This document shows, in pieces, positions 47,973 to 59,483 of a stretch of 64,000 nucleotides of DNA; positions within the stretch are counted from its first letter, which is position 1, and every line of letters begins with the position of its first letter. The stretch covers positions 1-64,000 of the forward strand of contig NZ_QAOV01000004.1 of NCBI RefSeq assembly GCF_003050925.1, written 5' to 3'. This DNA is from Pseudomonas sp. GV085. Its GTDB lineage: Bacteria; Pseudomonadota; Gammaproteobacteria; Pseudomonadales; Pseudomonadaceae. A program made the translations under genes and the position numbers. A model generated the notes under the pieces. The model saw only the letters and a list, made by a program, of their open reading frames with translations. It was not told where the DNA came from and made no database searches.

Positions 47973-48433
47973 CGGGAAATCCTTATTGTGTTGGCCGAAA
48001 AAAGGCGGCCTGCCGGTGGATCAAAAGTTCTTGGAGTAACGCTTGGGACGAGGCACCACGATTCAGCCCGGCAGTCGTGCGCTGACAAGGCACAGGCTGC
48101 GGTGCTGGCGGAGCTGAATGAGGGTGTGAGAGGTTTTCATGCCTTCAACCCTAACCGCGGGGGTGAAGGTTGGCAAGCAGTCGAAAAAAATTGAGAGGAA
48201 TACTCGTGGGCGAGTATTTATCGAGATTTTATTGCTTAAAATGGTTTTGATGATTGTGTTGTTTGCGCGAGGTTTGAGCGTCGCGCAATTGCTGGCGTGA
48301 CACTGCCGGGATACTTTCGGCGTCTGTGAAATTGCTATCGCGAGCAGGCTCGCTCCCACATTGGATCGATGTGAATACGGAAAAATGTGGGAGCGAGCCT
48401 GCTCGCGATGAGGCCAGTGGCCTTATTTGGGGG
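47973..48433. other. Intergenic region upstream of leuA
   Basis: This 460-base region must hold the leuA promoter. It contains the REPIN at 48337-48409 in its distal part. Short frames here have no motifs. No leucine-rich leader peptide, T-box or riboswitch was recognised. Confidence 0.5.
48337..48409. repeat. REPIN, GTGGGAGCGAGC family
   Basis: ATCGCGAGCAGGCTCGCTCC CACA and its exact inverse enclose only 25 bases. This is the tightest pair of the family in the window and should fold into a 24-bp stem. It lies between the M23 peptidase stop and leuA. Confidence 0.92.
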
Positions 48434-49255
48434 TCAAGGCTGAAACGCACCAATGAAGATGGCCGGATCGACCCGCGCATCGTTCAGACTGACATTCCAG
48501 TGCATATGCGGCCCAGTCGCCCGGCCAGTTGCCCCGACTTTGCCAACCACATCGCCCCGGGCCAGTTGCTGCCCGACTTTCACGTCGATTTTCGACATGT
48601 GGCAGAACATGCTGATAAAGCCCTGGCCGTGGTCGACGAACACCGTATTGCCATTGAAGAAGTAGTCGCCGATCAGGATCACCTTGCCGGCAGCCGGGGT
48701 CTTGATCGGTGTGCCGGCCGGCACGGCGAAGTCCAGGCCAGCGTGAGGGTTGCGCTCTTCGCCGTTAAAAAAGCGGCGCACGCCGAACTTGCTCGACAGT
48801 GGCCCGTTCACCGGTTTGTCCAGCATCAGGTTGCTCGGGGTGTTGGGGCTGAACGTGCGGTAGGCCGCAATCTGTTCGGCCAGTTCACGCTCGATGCGCT
48901 TGAGATTCTCCGGGTCAGGATTGACCTGTTGGGTGTTCTTCAGGGTGATGCGCTGTTCCGGGTACTTCTTGCTGCCAACCGTAAAATTCAAATTATGATC
49001 GCCGCTGCTGACCGATTGAGGCCCCGGCTCGACCGTCAGTGGCAGGCCGACGATGGCCAGCCAGTTGCTCTGTTCCTTGACCACCAGCACCGGTTTGCCT
49101 TGATAACTGGCTTTTGGCGCCTGGGTGGACGTGCCCAGATCCACCACCGCGACGCCGCCCGGCACCGGTTTGTTCAACAGGCGGGTGATGTAGCTGTCGG
49201 CGTTGGCGTTGGCGGTCAGGCACAGCAAGAGCAGCGGAGCGAGGAAACGCGGCAT
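48434..49255 (-). CDS. M23-family peptidoglycan metallopeptidase
   Basis: This 273-aa exported protein has a signal peptide at 1-19 (cut after ANANA), a beta-rich N-terminal region and an M23 LytM domain (about 150-270) with the zinc motifs HAGLDFAVPAG and GPHMHWNVSL plus VDHGQGFISMFCHMS. All zinc ligands (H...D, HxH) are present, so it is probably an active cross-link endopeptidase rather than an EnvC/NlpD-like activator. Four bases separate it from xseA upstream, so the two are co-transcribed, an arrangement seen in other Pseudomonas. Confidence 0.92.
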   Translation of the reverse strand: MPRFLAPLLLLCLTANANADSYITRLLNKPVPGGVAVVDLGTSTQAPKASYQGKPVLVVKEQSNWLAIVGLPLTVEPGPQSVSSGDHNLNFTVGSKKYPEQRITLKNTQQVNPDPENLKRIERELAEQIAAYRTFSPNTPSNLMLDKPVNGPLSSKFGVRRFFNGEERNPHAGLDFAVPAGTPIKTPAAGKVILIGDYFFNGNTVFVDHGQGFISMFCHMSKIDVKVGQQLARGDVVGKVGATGRATGPHMHWNVSLNDARVDPAIFIGAFQP

Positions 49256-49258
49256 GGA

Positions 49259-50638
49259 TCAGTCCAGTAAAGAAAGGGTGACAGGCGTCAGGTGATTGTC
49301 TTCGACCCGCACTTGCAGCTCGCCTTCACCCAGTTTGGCTTTCAGGCGCTGGCCGGTATAGGTTTGCGCGGCGCTGCGAATCGCGTTGCCGCGCTCGTCC
49401 AGCAGAATGCTGTAACCACGCGCGAGGGTGGCCAGGGGGCTGACCACGTGCAGCGTCTGCATCTGACTTTGCAGTTGCAGGCGACGAGACTTAAGTCCTT
49501 CACGCATGGCCCGGGGCAGGCGTTCGGCCAGGCTGTCGAGGCGCTGGCGAAGCATCGTCAGTTGCCGGCCCGGATGTTGTGCGGCCAAACGGGTTTCCAG
49601 GCGGATCAAGCGTTCGCGACGGGTGTTCAGGCTGCGCTCGAACGCGCGGCGCATGCGCATGTCCAGGTCATCCAGGCGTTGTGCTTGCTGGCGCAAGCGC
49701 TCGCCGGGATGACGCAGGCGCCGGGAAATGCCTTCCAGGCGCAGGCGATCGCGTATCAAGCGGTCACGCATGCGCATCACCAGCCGTCGGTGCAGGCTTT
49801 CGACCCGGCGCACCAGATCGCTGGAGTCCGGAGCCAGCAGTTCAGCGGCAGCGGAAGGGGTGGGTGCGCGAACGTCGGCCACGAAGTCGCTGATCGATAC
49901 GTCGGTTTCATGGCCGACGGCGCTGACGATTGGCGTCACGCAAGCGTCTACGGCGCGGGCCACGGCTTCTTCGTTGAAGCACCAGAGATCTTCCAGCGAA
50001 CCGCCGCCTCGGGCAAGGATCAGTGCGTCAAAACCCCGGGCATCTGCCAGTTTCAGGGCGCGGACAATCTGTGCGGTGGCTTCGCGGCCCTGCACGGCAG
50101 TGGGGATCAGCGTCAGTTGGATCTGCGGTGCACGACGGCGGAACACGCTGATGATGTCGCGGATCACCGCCCCGGTGGGCGAGCTGATGATGCCGATGCG
50201 TTGCGGGTGCGCCGGCAACGGGACCTTGCGCTCGGCACTGAACAGGCCTTCGGCGCTGAGCTTTTCCTTGAGTGCATCGAAGGCCAGGCGCAAGGCGCCA
50301 TCGCCGGCCGGCTCCACGGTATCGAGGATCAGCTGATAATCACCGCGCCCTTCGAACAGCGAGACTTTGCCGCGCACCCTGACCGCGAGCCCGTCCTTCA
50401 GTGCCTGGCGAACCCGTGCCGCGTTCTGCCGGAACAGTGCGCAACGGACCTGGGCGCCGCTGTCCTTGAGGGTGAAGTACACATGGCCCGACGCCGGACG
50501 GGCGAGGTTGGAGATTTCGCCTTCGACCCAGATGTTGCTGAACACGTCTTCGAGCAACACCCGCGCGCGGCCATTGAGCTGGCTGACGGTCAGGACCTCA
50601 CGGTCCAGGCCGAGTCTTGAAAAGGGATCTTTAATCAT
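49259..50638 (-). CDS. xseA: Exodeoxyribonuclease VII large subunit
   Basis: This 459-aa nuclease subunit has an N-terminal OB fold (ARVLLEDVFSNIWVEGEISN), the catalytic region with GIISSPTGAVIRDII, ARGGGSLEDLWCFNEE and GHETDVSISDFVADVRAPTPSAAAE, and a long coiled-coil of Arg/Leu-rich helices (about 280-400). With XseB it degrades single-stranded DNA in both directions. The start at 50638 has weak spacing evidence only. Confidence 0.96.
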   Translation of the reverse strand: MIKDPFSRLGLDREVLTVSQLNGRARVLLEDVFSNIWVEGEISNLARPASGHVYFTLKDSGAQVRCALFRQNAARVRQALKDGLAVRVRGKVSLFEGRGDYQLILDTVEPAGDGALRLAFDALKEKLSAEGLFSAERKVPLPAHPQRIGIISSPTGAVIRDIISVFRRRAPQIQLTLIPTAVQGREATAQIVRALKLADARGFDALILARGGGSLEDLWCFNEEAVARAVDACVTPIVSAVGHETDVSISDFVADVRAPTPSAAAELLAPDSSDLVRRVESLHRRLVMRMRDRLIRDRLRLEGISRRLRHPGERLRQQAQRLDDLDMRMRRAFERSLNTRRERLIRLETRLAAQHPGRQLTMLRQRLDSLAERLPRAMREGLKSRRLQLQSQMQTLHVVSPLATLARGYSILLDERGNAIRSAAQTYTGQRLKAKLGEGELQVRVEDNHLTPVTLSLLD

Positions 50639-50682
50639 GGGGCGCAGTTTAAAGGCATTCTCTTATTGAATGCACGATCCCT

Positions 50683-50761
50683 TGTAGGAGCTGCCGAAGG
50701 CTGCGATCTTTTGATTTTGCTTTTTAAGATCAAAAGATCGCAGCCTTCGGCAGCTCCTACA
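50683..50761. repeat. REPIN, GCTGCCGAAGG family
   Basis: TGTAGGAGCTGCCGAAGGCT followed by GCGATCTTTTGAT is matched by ATCAAAAGATCGC and AGCCTTCGGCAGCTCCTACA, a stem of about 33 bp. It separates divergent xseA and the TauE-like gene, so their promoters overlap or flank it. Confidence 0.93.
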
Positions 50762-50774
50762 GGGATTAAGTGAA

Positions 50775-51539
50775 ATGCTGGTTGATTTGTTAAACCAATG
50801 GCCCTTCGGCCCGCTGGACTGGCTGGTAATCGGCTTGGGCATCGCCCTGGCCTACATCGTGTTCGGCATCGCCGGCTTCGGCACCGCGCTGGTGGCGGGG
50901 CCGATCCTGATTCTGTTCATGCCGCTGTCGAAGATCGTGCCGTTGCTGGTGTTGCTCGATTTTGTCGCGGCATTCGGCAACCTGTTGCCTTCGCGGCGCG
51001 ATGTCGCCAGGCCGGAGCTGTTGCGGTTACTGCCCTGCATGGCGGTGGGGTGCACGCTGGGCGTGATTTTCCTGCTGAACCTCAAGTCTGACCTGTTGCT
51101 GCTGTTGATGGGGTTGTTTATCAGCGCCTATGCGATTTACAGCCTGTGGATAAAAGCTCGTCCGGCGCAGTTGTCCGCCGCTTGGGCGGTGCCGATGGGG
51201 ACGGTGGGTGGAATGTTTGGCGCGTTGTTTGGCAGCGGCGGCTTTCTCTATGCGATCTATTTGAACAGCCGTTTGCCCAAGGAGGCGGCCCGGGCCACCC
51301 AGAGTGCACTGATCAGTTGCAGTACGGTGGTGCGTTTGAGCCTGTTTGCCATCGCCGGTGTGTATGCCGACCTGTCCTTGCTGGCGCTGGCGGTTTGTCT
51401 GTTGCCGGCCATGGCGCTGGGGCTGTGGTTCGGACGACGGCTGACCATGAGGTTGTCCCGCGAGGCATTCGTGCGCCTGGTGACGTGGTTGGTGCTGGCC
51501 AGTGGGATCGCGTTGATCGGGCGTTACTTGAGCACCTGA
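50775..51539 (+). CDS. TauE/SafE (TSUP) family membrane exporter
   Basis: This 254-aa inner-membrane protein has about eight hydrophobic segments and the family motifs GIAGFGTALVAGPILILFMP near the N-terminus and GGMFGALFGSGGFLYAIYLN in the second half (internal duplication). The family moves sulphite, sulphoacetate or related organic anions; the substrate cannot be read from sequence. The ATG lies 13 bases after the REPIN. It stands alone and ends at a bidirectional hairpin. Confidence 0.9.
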   Translation: MLVDLLNQWPFGPLDWLVIGLGIALAYIVFGIAGFGTALVAGPILILFMPLSKIVPLLVLLDFVAAFGNLLPSRRDVARPELLRLLPCMAVGCTLGVIFLLNLKSDLLLLLMGLFISAYAIYSLWIKARPAQLSAAWAVPMGTVGGMFGALFGSGGFLYAIYLNSRLPKEAARATQSALISCSTVVRLSLFAIAGVYADLSLLALAVCLLPAMALGLWFGRRLTMRLSREAFVRLVTWLVLASGIALIGRYLST

Positions 51540-51556
51540 AGATTAAACCTGTTGCG

Positions 51557-51604
51557 GGGGGCTTTTTGTGGGAGCGAGCCTGCTCGCTCCCACAAAAAGC
51601 TCCC
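51557..51604. terminator. Bidirectional terminator made from a REP palindrome
   Basis: GGGGCTTTTTGTGGGAGCGA G is mirrored by CTCGCTCCCACAAAAAGC and TCCC. It gives a 20+ bp stem with runs of T on both strands. It ends the TauE-like gene on the plus strand and the 131-aa gene on the minus strand; the core is of the GTGGGAGCGAGC REP family. Confidence 0.85.
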
Positions 51605-51614
51605 TGCAAGTTGT

Positions 51615-52010
51615 TCAGTCGTTGTACTGGCTCAACAAACGCTCCAGCCGCGCACTGAGGCGGCGTTTGATTTCGGTCTCGATGTGCGGGGCGAAATCGT
51701 CGATCACGTCTTGCATGATCAGTTGCGCGGCGGCGCGCAATTCGCTGTCCAGGTGCAGCAAGTCATCCGGGTTCTTGCTGGCGACTGGCGCCGGCGCCGG
51801 TTCTACGGCCGGTGCCGCAGGAGTTGGTTCGACGGGCTGCGAAGGCTCGCCCACGGCGTCGAACAACATGGGAATCTGTTCCTGGTCACCGTCCTCGACC
51901 GTGTCGGTCAGCAGGGGCGGTTGCAGGTTGTCATCGCCGAGCAGTTGGCGGATCGACTCGAGGTCGTCCAGCAGGTGCGCGGACTGTTGCAGCGGTTTTG
52001 GAGTGTCCAT
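51615..52010 (-). CDS. Hypothetical protein, 131 aa, downstream of holC
   Basis: This is a conserved-position gene of unknown function. It has an acidic N-terminus (QQSAHLLDDLESIRQLLGDD), a Pro/Ala linker (about 60-80) and a C-terminal amphipathic region (ELRAAAQLIMQDVIDDFAPH). No known fold was recognised. It is co-oriented with holC and pepA, eight bases after holC, so it belongs to that operon. Confidence 0.75.
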   Translation of the reverse strand: MDTPKPLQQSAHLLDDLESIRQLLGDDNLQPPLLTDTVEDGDQEQIPMLFDAVGEPSQPVEPTPAAPAVEPAPAPVASKNPDDLLHLDSELRAAAQLIMQDVIDDFAPHIETEIKRRLSARLERLLSQYND

Positions 52011-52018
52011 TGAAAGGC

Positions 52019-52447
52019 TCAGAGTCGCTGTAAACGGTGATCTTGCAGAGGATAGCCCTGTTCGCGGTAGAAACGGAAACTCTCCCGCGCGGCCGCTCTG
52101 ATCGTCGGGTCCTCCACCACCACTTCCGCCACTCTGGCGAACTTGTTGGCAAAGGCCGGGACCTTCAGGTCGAGATTGACCAGTAAATCCTGATGCTGGC
52201 CGCAGTCATCGCCCAACCCCAAAACAATCAAACCGTCAGGTTCGCTGTCGGCAGGGCCGTGGGGCACGAAGCTTTCGCCCTTGAACGTCCACAGCCGCGC
52301 ATCGAGATCGTCACGCTGGGCCGCATCGCTGCAATGCAGGTAGATGCGGTGGCCCATGCGCCAGGCCTTCTCGGTGAGCTTGCAGGCAAAGTCCAGGCGT
52401 GCCGAAGGATCGGCGCTGGGCAGGATATAGAAGTCGACTTTGGTCAT
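52019..52447 (-). CDS. holC: DNA polymerase III chi subunit
   Basis: This 142-aa clamp-loader accessory subunit contacts SSB. It begins MTKVDFYILPSADPSARLDF and contains AWRMGHRIYLHCSDAAQRDD and FVPHG, typical of chi. It follows pepA by 60 bases, the usual pepA-holC order. Confidence 0.95.
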   Translation of the reverse strand: MTKVDFYILPSADPSARLDFACKLTEKAWRMGHRIYLHCSDAAQRDDLDARLWTFKGESFVPHGPADSEPDGLIVLGLGDDCGQHQDLLVNLDLKVPAFANKFARVAEVVVEDPTIRAAARESFRFYREQGYPLQDHRLQRL

Positions 52448-52507
52448 TGCGGTTCCAGAGCGGCAAACGGCGTCACCGGAAAGTGACGCCGCCGCCCATC
52501 ATCGGTT

Positions 52508-54043
<1,536 letters not shown>

Positions 54044-54185
54044 TTATGTGCGTCGATTGCCTGCATTTAAATAGAAAGCAAAAGAAAGGCGCCAGTATCG
54101 ACCGGCCACAAAGGCCGCAGTTTGAACCTCGCTACCGGCGGCTGACAACCCTCGGTTGTACGATGTTCACGGTTTTGTGGGCCCC

Positions 54186-54285
54186 TGTAGGAGCGAGCTT
54201 GCTCGCGAAGAACCTGAGACCACCGCAGGCTTTCAGGCTTCCCGCGTCATCATTGACGACCATCGCGAGCGAGCTCGCTCCTACA
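54186..54285. repeat. REPIN, GTAGGAGCGAGC family
   Basis: TGTAGGAGCGAGCTTGCTCG and CGAGCGAGCTCGCTCCTACA frame about 60 bases; the inner bases (CGCGTCATCATTGACGACCA) resemble the copies at 26108 and 62812. It lies between the divergent pepA and lptF genes. Confidence 0.9.
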
Positions 54286-54427
54286 CCAGCCCCAATGTAT
54301 TGCGCAGTGACAGGTGCACCCAATCACAGGATAATGCGCCAACTTTTTTCGGCGGCCCTGCCTTGCGGGCTGTCCGATACGTTTGCTTGTTTGGCCGCCT
54401 TAGCCTGACAACCCTGGAGTGTCTGGT

Positions 54428-55546
54428 TTGATCGTCTTCCGTTACCTATCCCGCGAAGTCCTGTTGACCTTGAGCGCCGTCAGCGCCGTACTGCTGGTCA
54501 TCATCATGAGCGGGCGCTTCATCAAATACCTCGCCCAGGCGGCCTCGGGCCTGCTGGATCCGGGGTCGCTGTTCCTGATCATGGGTTATCGCCTGCCGGG
54601 CTTCCTCCAACTGATCCTGCCGCTGGGGCTGTTTCTCGGGATCCTGTTGTCCTACGGACGCCTGTACCTCGAAAGCGAAATGACCGTGCTCTCGGCCACC
54701 GGCATGAGCCAGCAACGGCTGGTTTGCATGACAATGTTTCCGGCCACCCTGGTTGCACTCGTCGTGGCGTGGCTGAGCCTGAGCCTGGCGCCACAAGGGG
54801 CCAACCAGTTTCAGCTGCTGCTGAACAAGCAGGATGCCCTGACCGAATTCGATACCCTGGAGCCGGGGCGCTTCCAGGCCCTGCGTGACGGTACCCGGGT
54901 CACCTATACCGAACGCATGACGGATGACCGCGTCAATCTGGGCGGTGTGTTCATCTCGCAAAAGAACATCAGTTCCAACAACAAGGATCGCGGGATTTCT
55001 GTCCTGGTGGCAGAGAAGGGGCGTCAGGAAATTCGCCCGGACGGCAACCGCTACCTGATCCTTGATAACGGCTATCGCTATGACGGTAATCCGGGGCAGG
55101 CCGACTACCGGGCGATCAAGTACGACGAGTACGGTGTGTTGCTGCCAAAACCCGACGTCAGCGACGAAGTCACCGACCGCGATGCGATGCCGACCCGTAC
55201 GTTGGTCGGCAGTGAAGACATTCGTCTGCGCGCCGAATTGCAATGGCGGATGTCACTGCCGTTGCTGGTGTTCATCGTGACCTTGATGGCGGTGCCGTTG
55301 TCGCGGGTCAACCCGCGTCAGGGCCGATTCCTCAAATTACTGCCGGCAATTCTTCTTTATATGGCTTACCTGACCATTCTGATTGCCGCTCGCGGTGCCC
55401 TCGACAAGGGCAAGATCCCGGCGGTACTGGGCTTGTGGTGGGTGCACGGGATTTTCCTGGCCATTGGCCTGGGCTTGCTTTATTGGGAGCCCCTGCGTTT
55501 GAAGAGGGCGAGTCGCCGCAGCGCGCTGGAGGTGGCCCGTGGTTAA
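54428..55546 (+). CDS. lptF: LPS export permease LptF
   Basis: This 372-aa permease of the LptB2FGC transporter extracts lipopolysaccharide from the inner membrane. Three membrane segments near the start (MIVFRYLSREVLLTLSAVSA), a periplasmic beta-jellyroll (about 125-260) and three C-terminal segments are visible. I start at TTG 54428 because TGGAG lies nine bases upstream; the GTG at 54419 would overlap that site. Its end overlaps lptG by eight bases. Confidence 0.95.
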   Translation: MIVFRYLSREVLLTLSAVSAVLLVIIMSGRFIKYLAQAASGLLDPGSLFLIMGYRLPGFLQLILPLGLFLGILLSYGRLYLESEMTVLSATGMSQQRLVCMTMFPATLVALVVAWLSLSLAPQGANQFQLLLNKQDALTEFDTLEPGRFQALRDGTRVTYTERMTDDRVNLGGVFISQKNISSNNKDRGISVLVAEKGRQEIRPDGNRYLILDNGYRYDGNPGQADYRAIKYDEYGVLLPKPDVSDEVTDRDAMPTRTLVGSEDIRLRAELQWRMSLPLLVFIVTLMAVPLSRVNPRQGRFLKLLPAILLYMAYLTILIAARGALDKGKIPAVLGLWWVHGIFLAIGLGLLYWEPLRLKRASRRSALEVARG

Positions 55547-56600
55547 GCTGGATCGCTACATTGGTAGCAGCGTGTTGATGGCGATTCTGGCGGTGCTCGG
55601 GATCATTCTTGGTCTGGCGACACTGTTTGCCTTCATCGACGAGATGAGTGAAGTCAGCGATACCTACACCCTGGTCGATGCGCTGAGTTATGTGTTGTTG
55701 ACCGCTCCGCGCCGGATGTACGAAATGCTGCCGATGGCCGCGCTGATCGGTTGCCTGATCGGTCTGGGCAGTCTGGCCAGCAACAGTGAGCTGACCATCA
55801 TGCGCGCCGCCGGTGTGTCGACCGGCCGGATCGTCTGGGCGGTCATGAAACCAATGCTGGTATTGATGCTCGCCGGTGTGCTGGTCGGCGAGTACGTCGC
55901 TCCGCCCACTGAAACCGCCGCGCAGGCCAATCGCTCGCTGGCCCAGGGCAGCGGCGATGCACAAAGCGCCAAGCACGGCTTGTGGCACCGCCAGGGCGAT
56001 GAGTTCATTCACGTCAACTCGGTGCAGCCTAACGGCATCCTGTACGGCGTGACCCGCTATCGTTTCGACAGCGAACGGCACATGCTGTCGGCGAGCTTCG
56101 CCAAGCGTGCCGATTTCGACACGGATCACTGGCAGTTGACGGACGTCACGACCACGGTGTTCCACGAGCGCAGCACTGAAGTGGTGTCGAACCCGGTCGA
56201 GCGTTGGGGCGTGGCCTTGAGTCCGCAATTGCTGAGTACGGTGGTCATGGTGCCCGAGTCGCTGTCGATCAGCGGTCTGTGGAGTTATATCCACTACCTG
56301 GCGGACCAGGGGTTGAACAATAGCCGCTATTGGCTGGCATTTTGGGTCAAGGTGTTGCAGCCGTTGGTGACTGCCGCCCTGGTGTTGATGGCGATTTCCT
56401 TCATCTTTGGTCCGTTGCGTTCGGTGACCCTGGGTCAACGGGTGTTCACCGGTGTGCTGGTGGGCTTCACCTTCCGTATCGTTCAGGATCTGCTGGGGCC
56501 TTCGAGCCAGGTGTTCGGCTTCCCGCCGTTGCTTTCGGTGCTGGTGCCGGCAGGTATTTGTGCCGTGGCGGGGCTCTGGCTGTTGCGTCGAGCAGGCTGA
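55539..56600 (+). CDS. lptG: LPS export permease LptG
   Basis: This 353-aa partner of LptF has the same 3+3 membrane topology and jellyroll. It starts with GTG inside the end of lptF (VVKLDRYIGSSVLMAILAVL) and shows the family segment ELTIMRAAGVS. The overlap shows translational coupling. A terminator follows at 56631. Confidence 0.95.
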   Translation: MVKLDRYIGSSVLMAILAVLGIILGLATLFAFIDEMSEVSDTYTLVDALSYVLLTAPRRMYEMLPMAALIGCLIGLGSLASNSELTIMRAAGVSTGRIVWAVMKPMLVLMLAGVLVGEYVAPPTETAAQANRSLAQGSGDAQSAKHGLWHRQGDEFIHVNSVQPNGILYGVTRYRFDSERHMLSASFAKRADFDTDHWQLTDVTTTVFHERSTEVVSNPVERWGVALSPQLLSTVVMVPESLSISGLWSYIHYLADQGLNNSRYWLAFWVKVLQPLVTAALVLMAISFIFGPLRSVTLGQRVFTGVLVGFTFRIVQDLLGPSSQVFGFPPLLSVLVPAGICAVAGLWLLRRAG

Positions 56601-56630
56601 TGGCCAGCATTTTCCAACCGCTTTGACGAT

Positions 56631-56664
56631 AAAAACGCCCTTGTCGCAAGACCGGGGCGTTTTT
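56631..56664 (+). terminator. Terminator after lptG
   Basis: AAAACGCCC/GGGCGTTTT (9 bp) with a 14-nt loop is followed by a short T run included in the stem. It separates lptG from the lepA promoter region, where TACAAT at 56713-56718 is a candidate -10 box. Confidence 0.8.
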
Positions 56665-56770
56665 GCGGGCACCGTCTGACCTGCGAACGTGACGCTTGCG
56701 CCGTGGATCAGGTACAATTCCCGGCTATTTTTCGGCGGGCTATGCCTGCAGCCTTTTTGAGTGTTGATCC

Positions 56771-58570
56771 GTGAGTGATTTGAGTCATATCCGCAATTTC
56801 TCCATCATCGCCCACATTGACCATGGCAAGTCGACGCTGGCCGATCGCTTCATCCAGATGTGCGGCGGCCTGGCCGAGCGCGAAATGGAAGCCCAGGTGC
56901 TGGACTCCATGGACCTGGAACGTGAACGCGGGATCACCATCAAGGCCCACAGCGTCACTCTTTATTACACCGCCAAAGACGGCATCAAGTACCAGCTCAA
57001 CTTCATTGACACCCCCGGCCACGTTGACTTCACCTATGAGGTGAGCCGTTCGCTGGCTGCCTGTGAAGGCGCGCTGCTGGTGGTCGATGCCGGTCAAGGC
57101 GTCGAGGCACAGTCGGTTGCCAACTGCTACACCGCAATCGAACAGGGCCTGGAAGTGATGCCGGTGCTGAACAAGATCGACCTGCCACAGGCCGATCCGG
57201 ACCGCGTCAAAGAAGAAATCGAAAAAATCATCGGCATCGATGCCACCGACGCGGTCACTTGCTCTGCCAAGACCGGTCTGGGCGTCGATGAAGTGCTCGA
57301 GCGCCTTGTGGCCACCATTCCAGCGCCGACCGGCAACATCGAAGATCCGTTGCAAGCGTTGATCATCGACTCCTGGTTCGACAACTACCTGGGCGTAGTC
57401 TCTCTGGTACGCGTGCGCCACGGCCGCGTGAAGAAGGGCGACAAGATCCTGGTCAAATCCACCGGCAAGATCCACCTGGTGGACAGCGTCGGTGTTTTCA
57501 ACCCGAAACACACCCCTACCGTCGACCTGAAGGCCGGTGAAGTGGGCTTCATCATCGCCAGCATCAAGGACATTCACGGTGCGCCAGTGGGCGATACCCT
57601 GACCTTGAGCACGACGCCGGACGTCGACGTGCTGCCGGGGTTCAAGCGCATCCAGCCGCAGGTGTACGCCGGTCTGTTCCCGGTCAGCTCCGACGACTTC
57701 GAAGACTTCCGCGAGGCGCTGCAAAAGCTCACCCTGAACGATTCGTCGCTGCAATACACGCCGGAAAGCTCGGACGCCCTGGGCTTCGGCTTCCGATGCG
57801 GCTTCCTCGGCATGCTGCACATGGAAATCATCCAGGAGCGCCTTGAGCGCGAGTACAACCTGGACCTGATCACCACGGCGCCGACGGTAATCTTCGAGCT
57901 GTTGCTCAAGACCGGTGAGACGATCTACGTCGATAACCCGTCGAAGCTGCCGGATCTGTCTTCCATCGAAGACATGCGCGAGCCGATCGTGCGGGCCAAT
58001 ATTCTTGTGCCGCAAGAGCACCTGGGCAACGTCATTACCCTGTGCATCGAAAAACGTGGTGTGCAGGTCGACATGCTGTTCCTCGGCTCGCAAGTACAAG
58101 TGACCTACGACCTGCCGATGAACGAAGTGGTGCTGGACTTCTTCGATCGCCTGAAATCCACCAGCCGCGGCTATGCTTCTCTGGACTACCATTTCGATCG
58201 TTACCAATCGGCTAGCCTGGTGAAACTGGACGTACTGATCAACGGCGACAAGGTCGATGCACTGGCGCTGATCGTGCACCGTGACAACTCGCACTACAAA
58301 GGTCGCCAGTTGACCGAGAAGATGAAAGAACTGATTCCACGGCAGATGTTCGATGTGGCAATCCAGGCCGCCATTGGCGGGCAGATTGTGGCGCGGACAA
58401 CTGTCAAGGCGCTCAGAAAGAACGTATTGGCCAAATGCTACGGTGGTGACGTCAGCCGTAAGAAGAAACTGCTGGAAAAGCAAAAGGCCGGTAAAAAACG
58501 CATGAAGCAAGTCGGCAACGTGGAAATTCCACAGGAAGCCTTCCTTGCAGTGCTCAGGTTGGATAGTTAG
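56771..58570 (+). CDS. lepA: Elongation factor 4 (LepA)
   Basis: This 599-aa translational GTPase assists translation under stress or 30S biogenesis. The G domain shows [14 protein letters not shown] (P-loop), DTPGHVDF and NKIDLP; domains II, III, V and the LepA-specific C-terminus ([19 protein letters not shown]) are complete. The GTG start at 56771 gives [19 protein letters not shown]. It forms lepA-lepB-rnc-era-recO-pdxJ. Confidence 0.98.
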   Translation: MSDLSHIRNFSIIAHIDHGKSTLADRFIQMCGGLAEREMEAQVLDSMDLERERGITIKAHSVTLYYTAKDGIKYQLNFIDTPGHVDFTYEVSRSLAACEGALLVVDAGQGVEAQSVANCYTAIEQGLEVMPVLNKIDLPQADPDRVKEEIEKIIGIDATDAVTCSAKTGLGVDEVLERLVATIPAPTGNIEDPLQALIIDSWFDNYLGVVSLVRVRHGRVKKGDKILVKSTGKIHLVDSVGVFNPKHTPTVDLKAGEVGFIIASIKDIHGAPVGDTLTLSTTPDVDVLPGFKRIQPQVYAGLFPVSSDDFEDFREALQKLTLNDSSLQYTPESSDALGFGFRCGFLGMLHMEIIQERLEREYNLDLITTAPTVIFELLLKTGETIYVDNPSKLPDLSSIEDMREPIVRANILVPQEHLGNVITLCIEKRGVQVDMLFLGSQVQVTYDLPMNEVVLDFFDRLKSTSRGYASLDYHFDRYQSASLVKLDVLINGDKVDALALIVHRDNSHYKGRQLTEKMKELIPRQMFDVAIQAAIGGQIVARTTVKALRKNVLAKCYGGDVSRKKKLLEKQKAGKKRMKQVGNVEIPQEAFLAVLRLDS

Positions 58571-58575
58571 GTCCT

Positions 58576-59430
58576 ATGTCACTAAATTTCCCGCTGTTGC
58601 TGGTCATCGCCGTGTTCGTCTGCGGCCTGTTGGCGTTGCTCGATCTGTTGATCCTGGCCCCGCGCCGGCGTGCCGCCATCGCCTCCTATCAGGGCAGCGT
58701 CAGCCAGCCTGACATGGTCGTGGTCGAGAAGCTGAACAAAGAACCGCTGCTGGTTGAATACGGCAAGTCGTTCTTCCCGGTGTTGTTCATCGTGCTGGTG
58801 CTGCGTTCGTTCCTGGTGGAACCGTTCCAGATTCCTTCCGGCTCGATGAAGCCAACCCTGGATGTCGGCGACTTCATCCTGGTGAGCAAGTTTTCCTACG
58901 GGATCCGCTTGCCGGTGATCGACAAGAAAGTCATCGAAGTCGGTGATCCGCAGCGCGGCGATGTGATGGTGTTCCGCTACCCGAGCGACCCGAACGTCAA
59001 CTACATCAAGCGTGTAGTTGGTTTGCCGGGCGACACGGTTCGCTACACCGCCGACAAGCGCCTGTTCGTCAACGGTCAATCGATTGCCGAGCAACTGGTC
59101 GGCTCCGAGCCGGGCACGCTGGGCAGCGCTGAGCTCTACAAGGAAAAACTCGGAGCGGCCGAGCACATGATCCGCAAGGAAATGAGCCGCTACCGCGCAA
59201 TGCCGGACCATTCGTGGACCGTGCCGGCCGGGCACTACTTCATGATGGGCGACAACCGCGACAACTCGAACGACAGTCGCTATTGGGATGATCCGAACAT
59301 TCCCAAGGATCTGCTGGGCATGGTTCCCGACAAGAATATCGTCGGCAAGGCCTTTGCGGTCTGGATGAGCTGGCCGGAACCCAAACTCAGCCACCTGCCG
59401 AATTTCTCGCGGGTTGGCCTGATCAAGTAA
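58576..59430 (+). CDS. lepB: Signal peptidase I
   Basis: This 284-aa membrane peptidase removes signal peptides. Two N-terminal membrane segments (about 5-22 and 60-78) are followed by the catalytic S90 (IPSGSMKPTL) and K145 (YIKRVVGLPGD), identical in number to E. coli LepB, and by GDNRDNSNDSRYW. It lies five bases after lepA. Confidence 0.97.
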   Translation: MSLNFPLLLVIAVFVCGLLALLDLLILAPRRRAAIASYQGSVSQPDMVVVEKLNKEPLLVEYGKSFFPVLFIVLVLRSFLVEPFQIPSGSMKPTLDVGDFILVSKFSYGIRLPVIDKKVIEVGDPQRGDVMVFRYPSDPNVNYIKRVVGLPGDTVRYTADKRLFVNGQSIAEQLVGSEPGTLGSAELYKEKLGAAEHMIRKEMSRYRAMPDHSWTVPAGHYFMMGDNRDNSNDSRYWDDPNIPKDLLGMVPDKNIVGKAFAVWMSWPEPKLSHLPNFSRVGLIK

Positions 59431-59483
59431 TCAGACACGGCGCTGTTGAACACAGCGCCGAATGCATTTCTGGAGCCGGCACA

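Noticed and set aside
29554..48194. Long antisense frames opposite iscS, hscA, rlmN, rodZ/ispG, hisS, bamB, der and leuA
   Set aside because: Each mirrors a confident core gene; their translated composition (rich in H, R, Q, D, V) is typical of reverse-strand GC-rich shadows.
47973..48336. Leucine attenuator or riboswitch upstream of leuA
   Set aside because: No leucine-rich leader peptide, T-box core or paired terminator/antiterminator could be identified.
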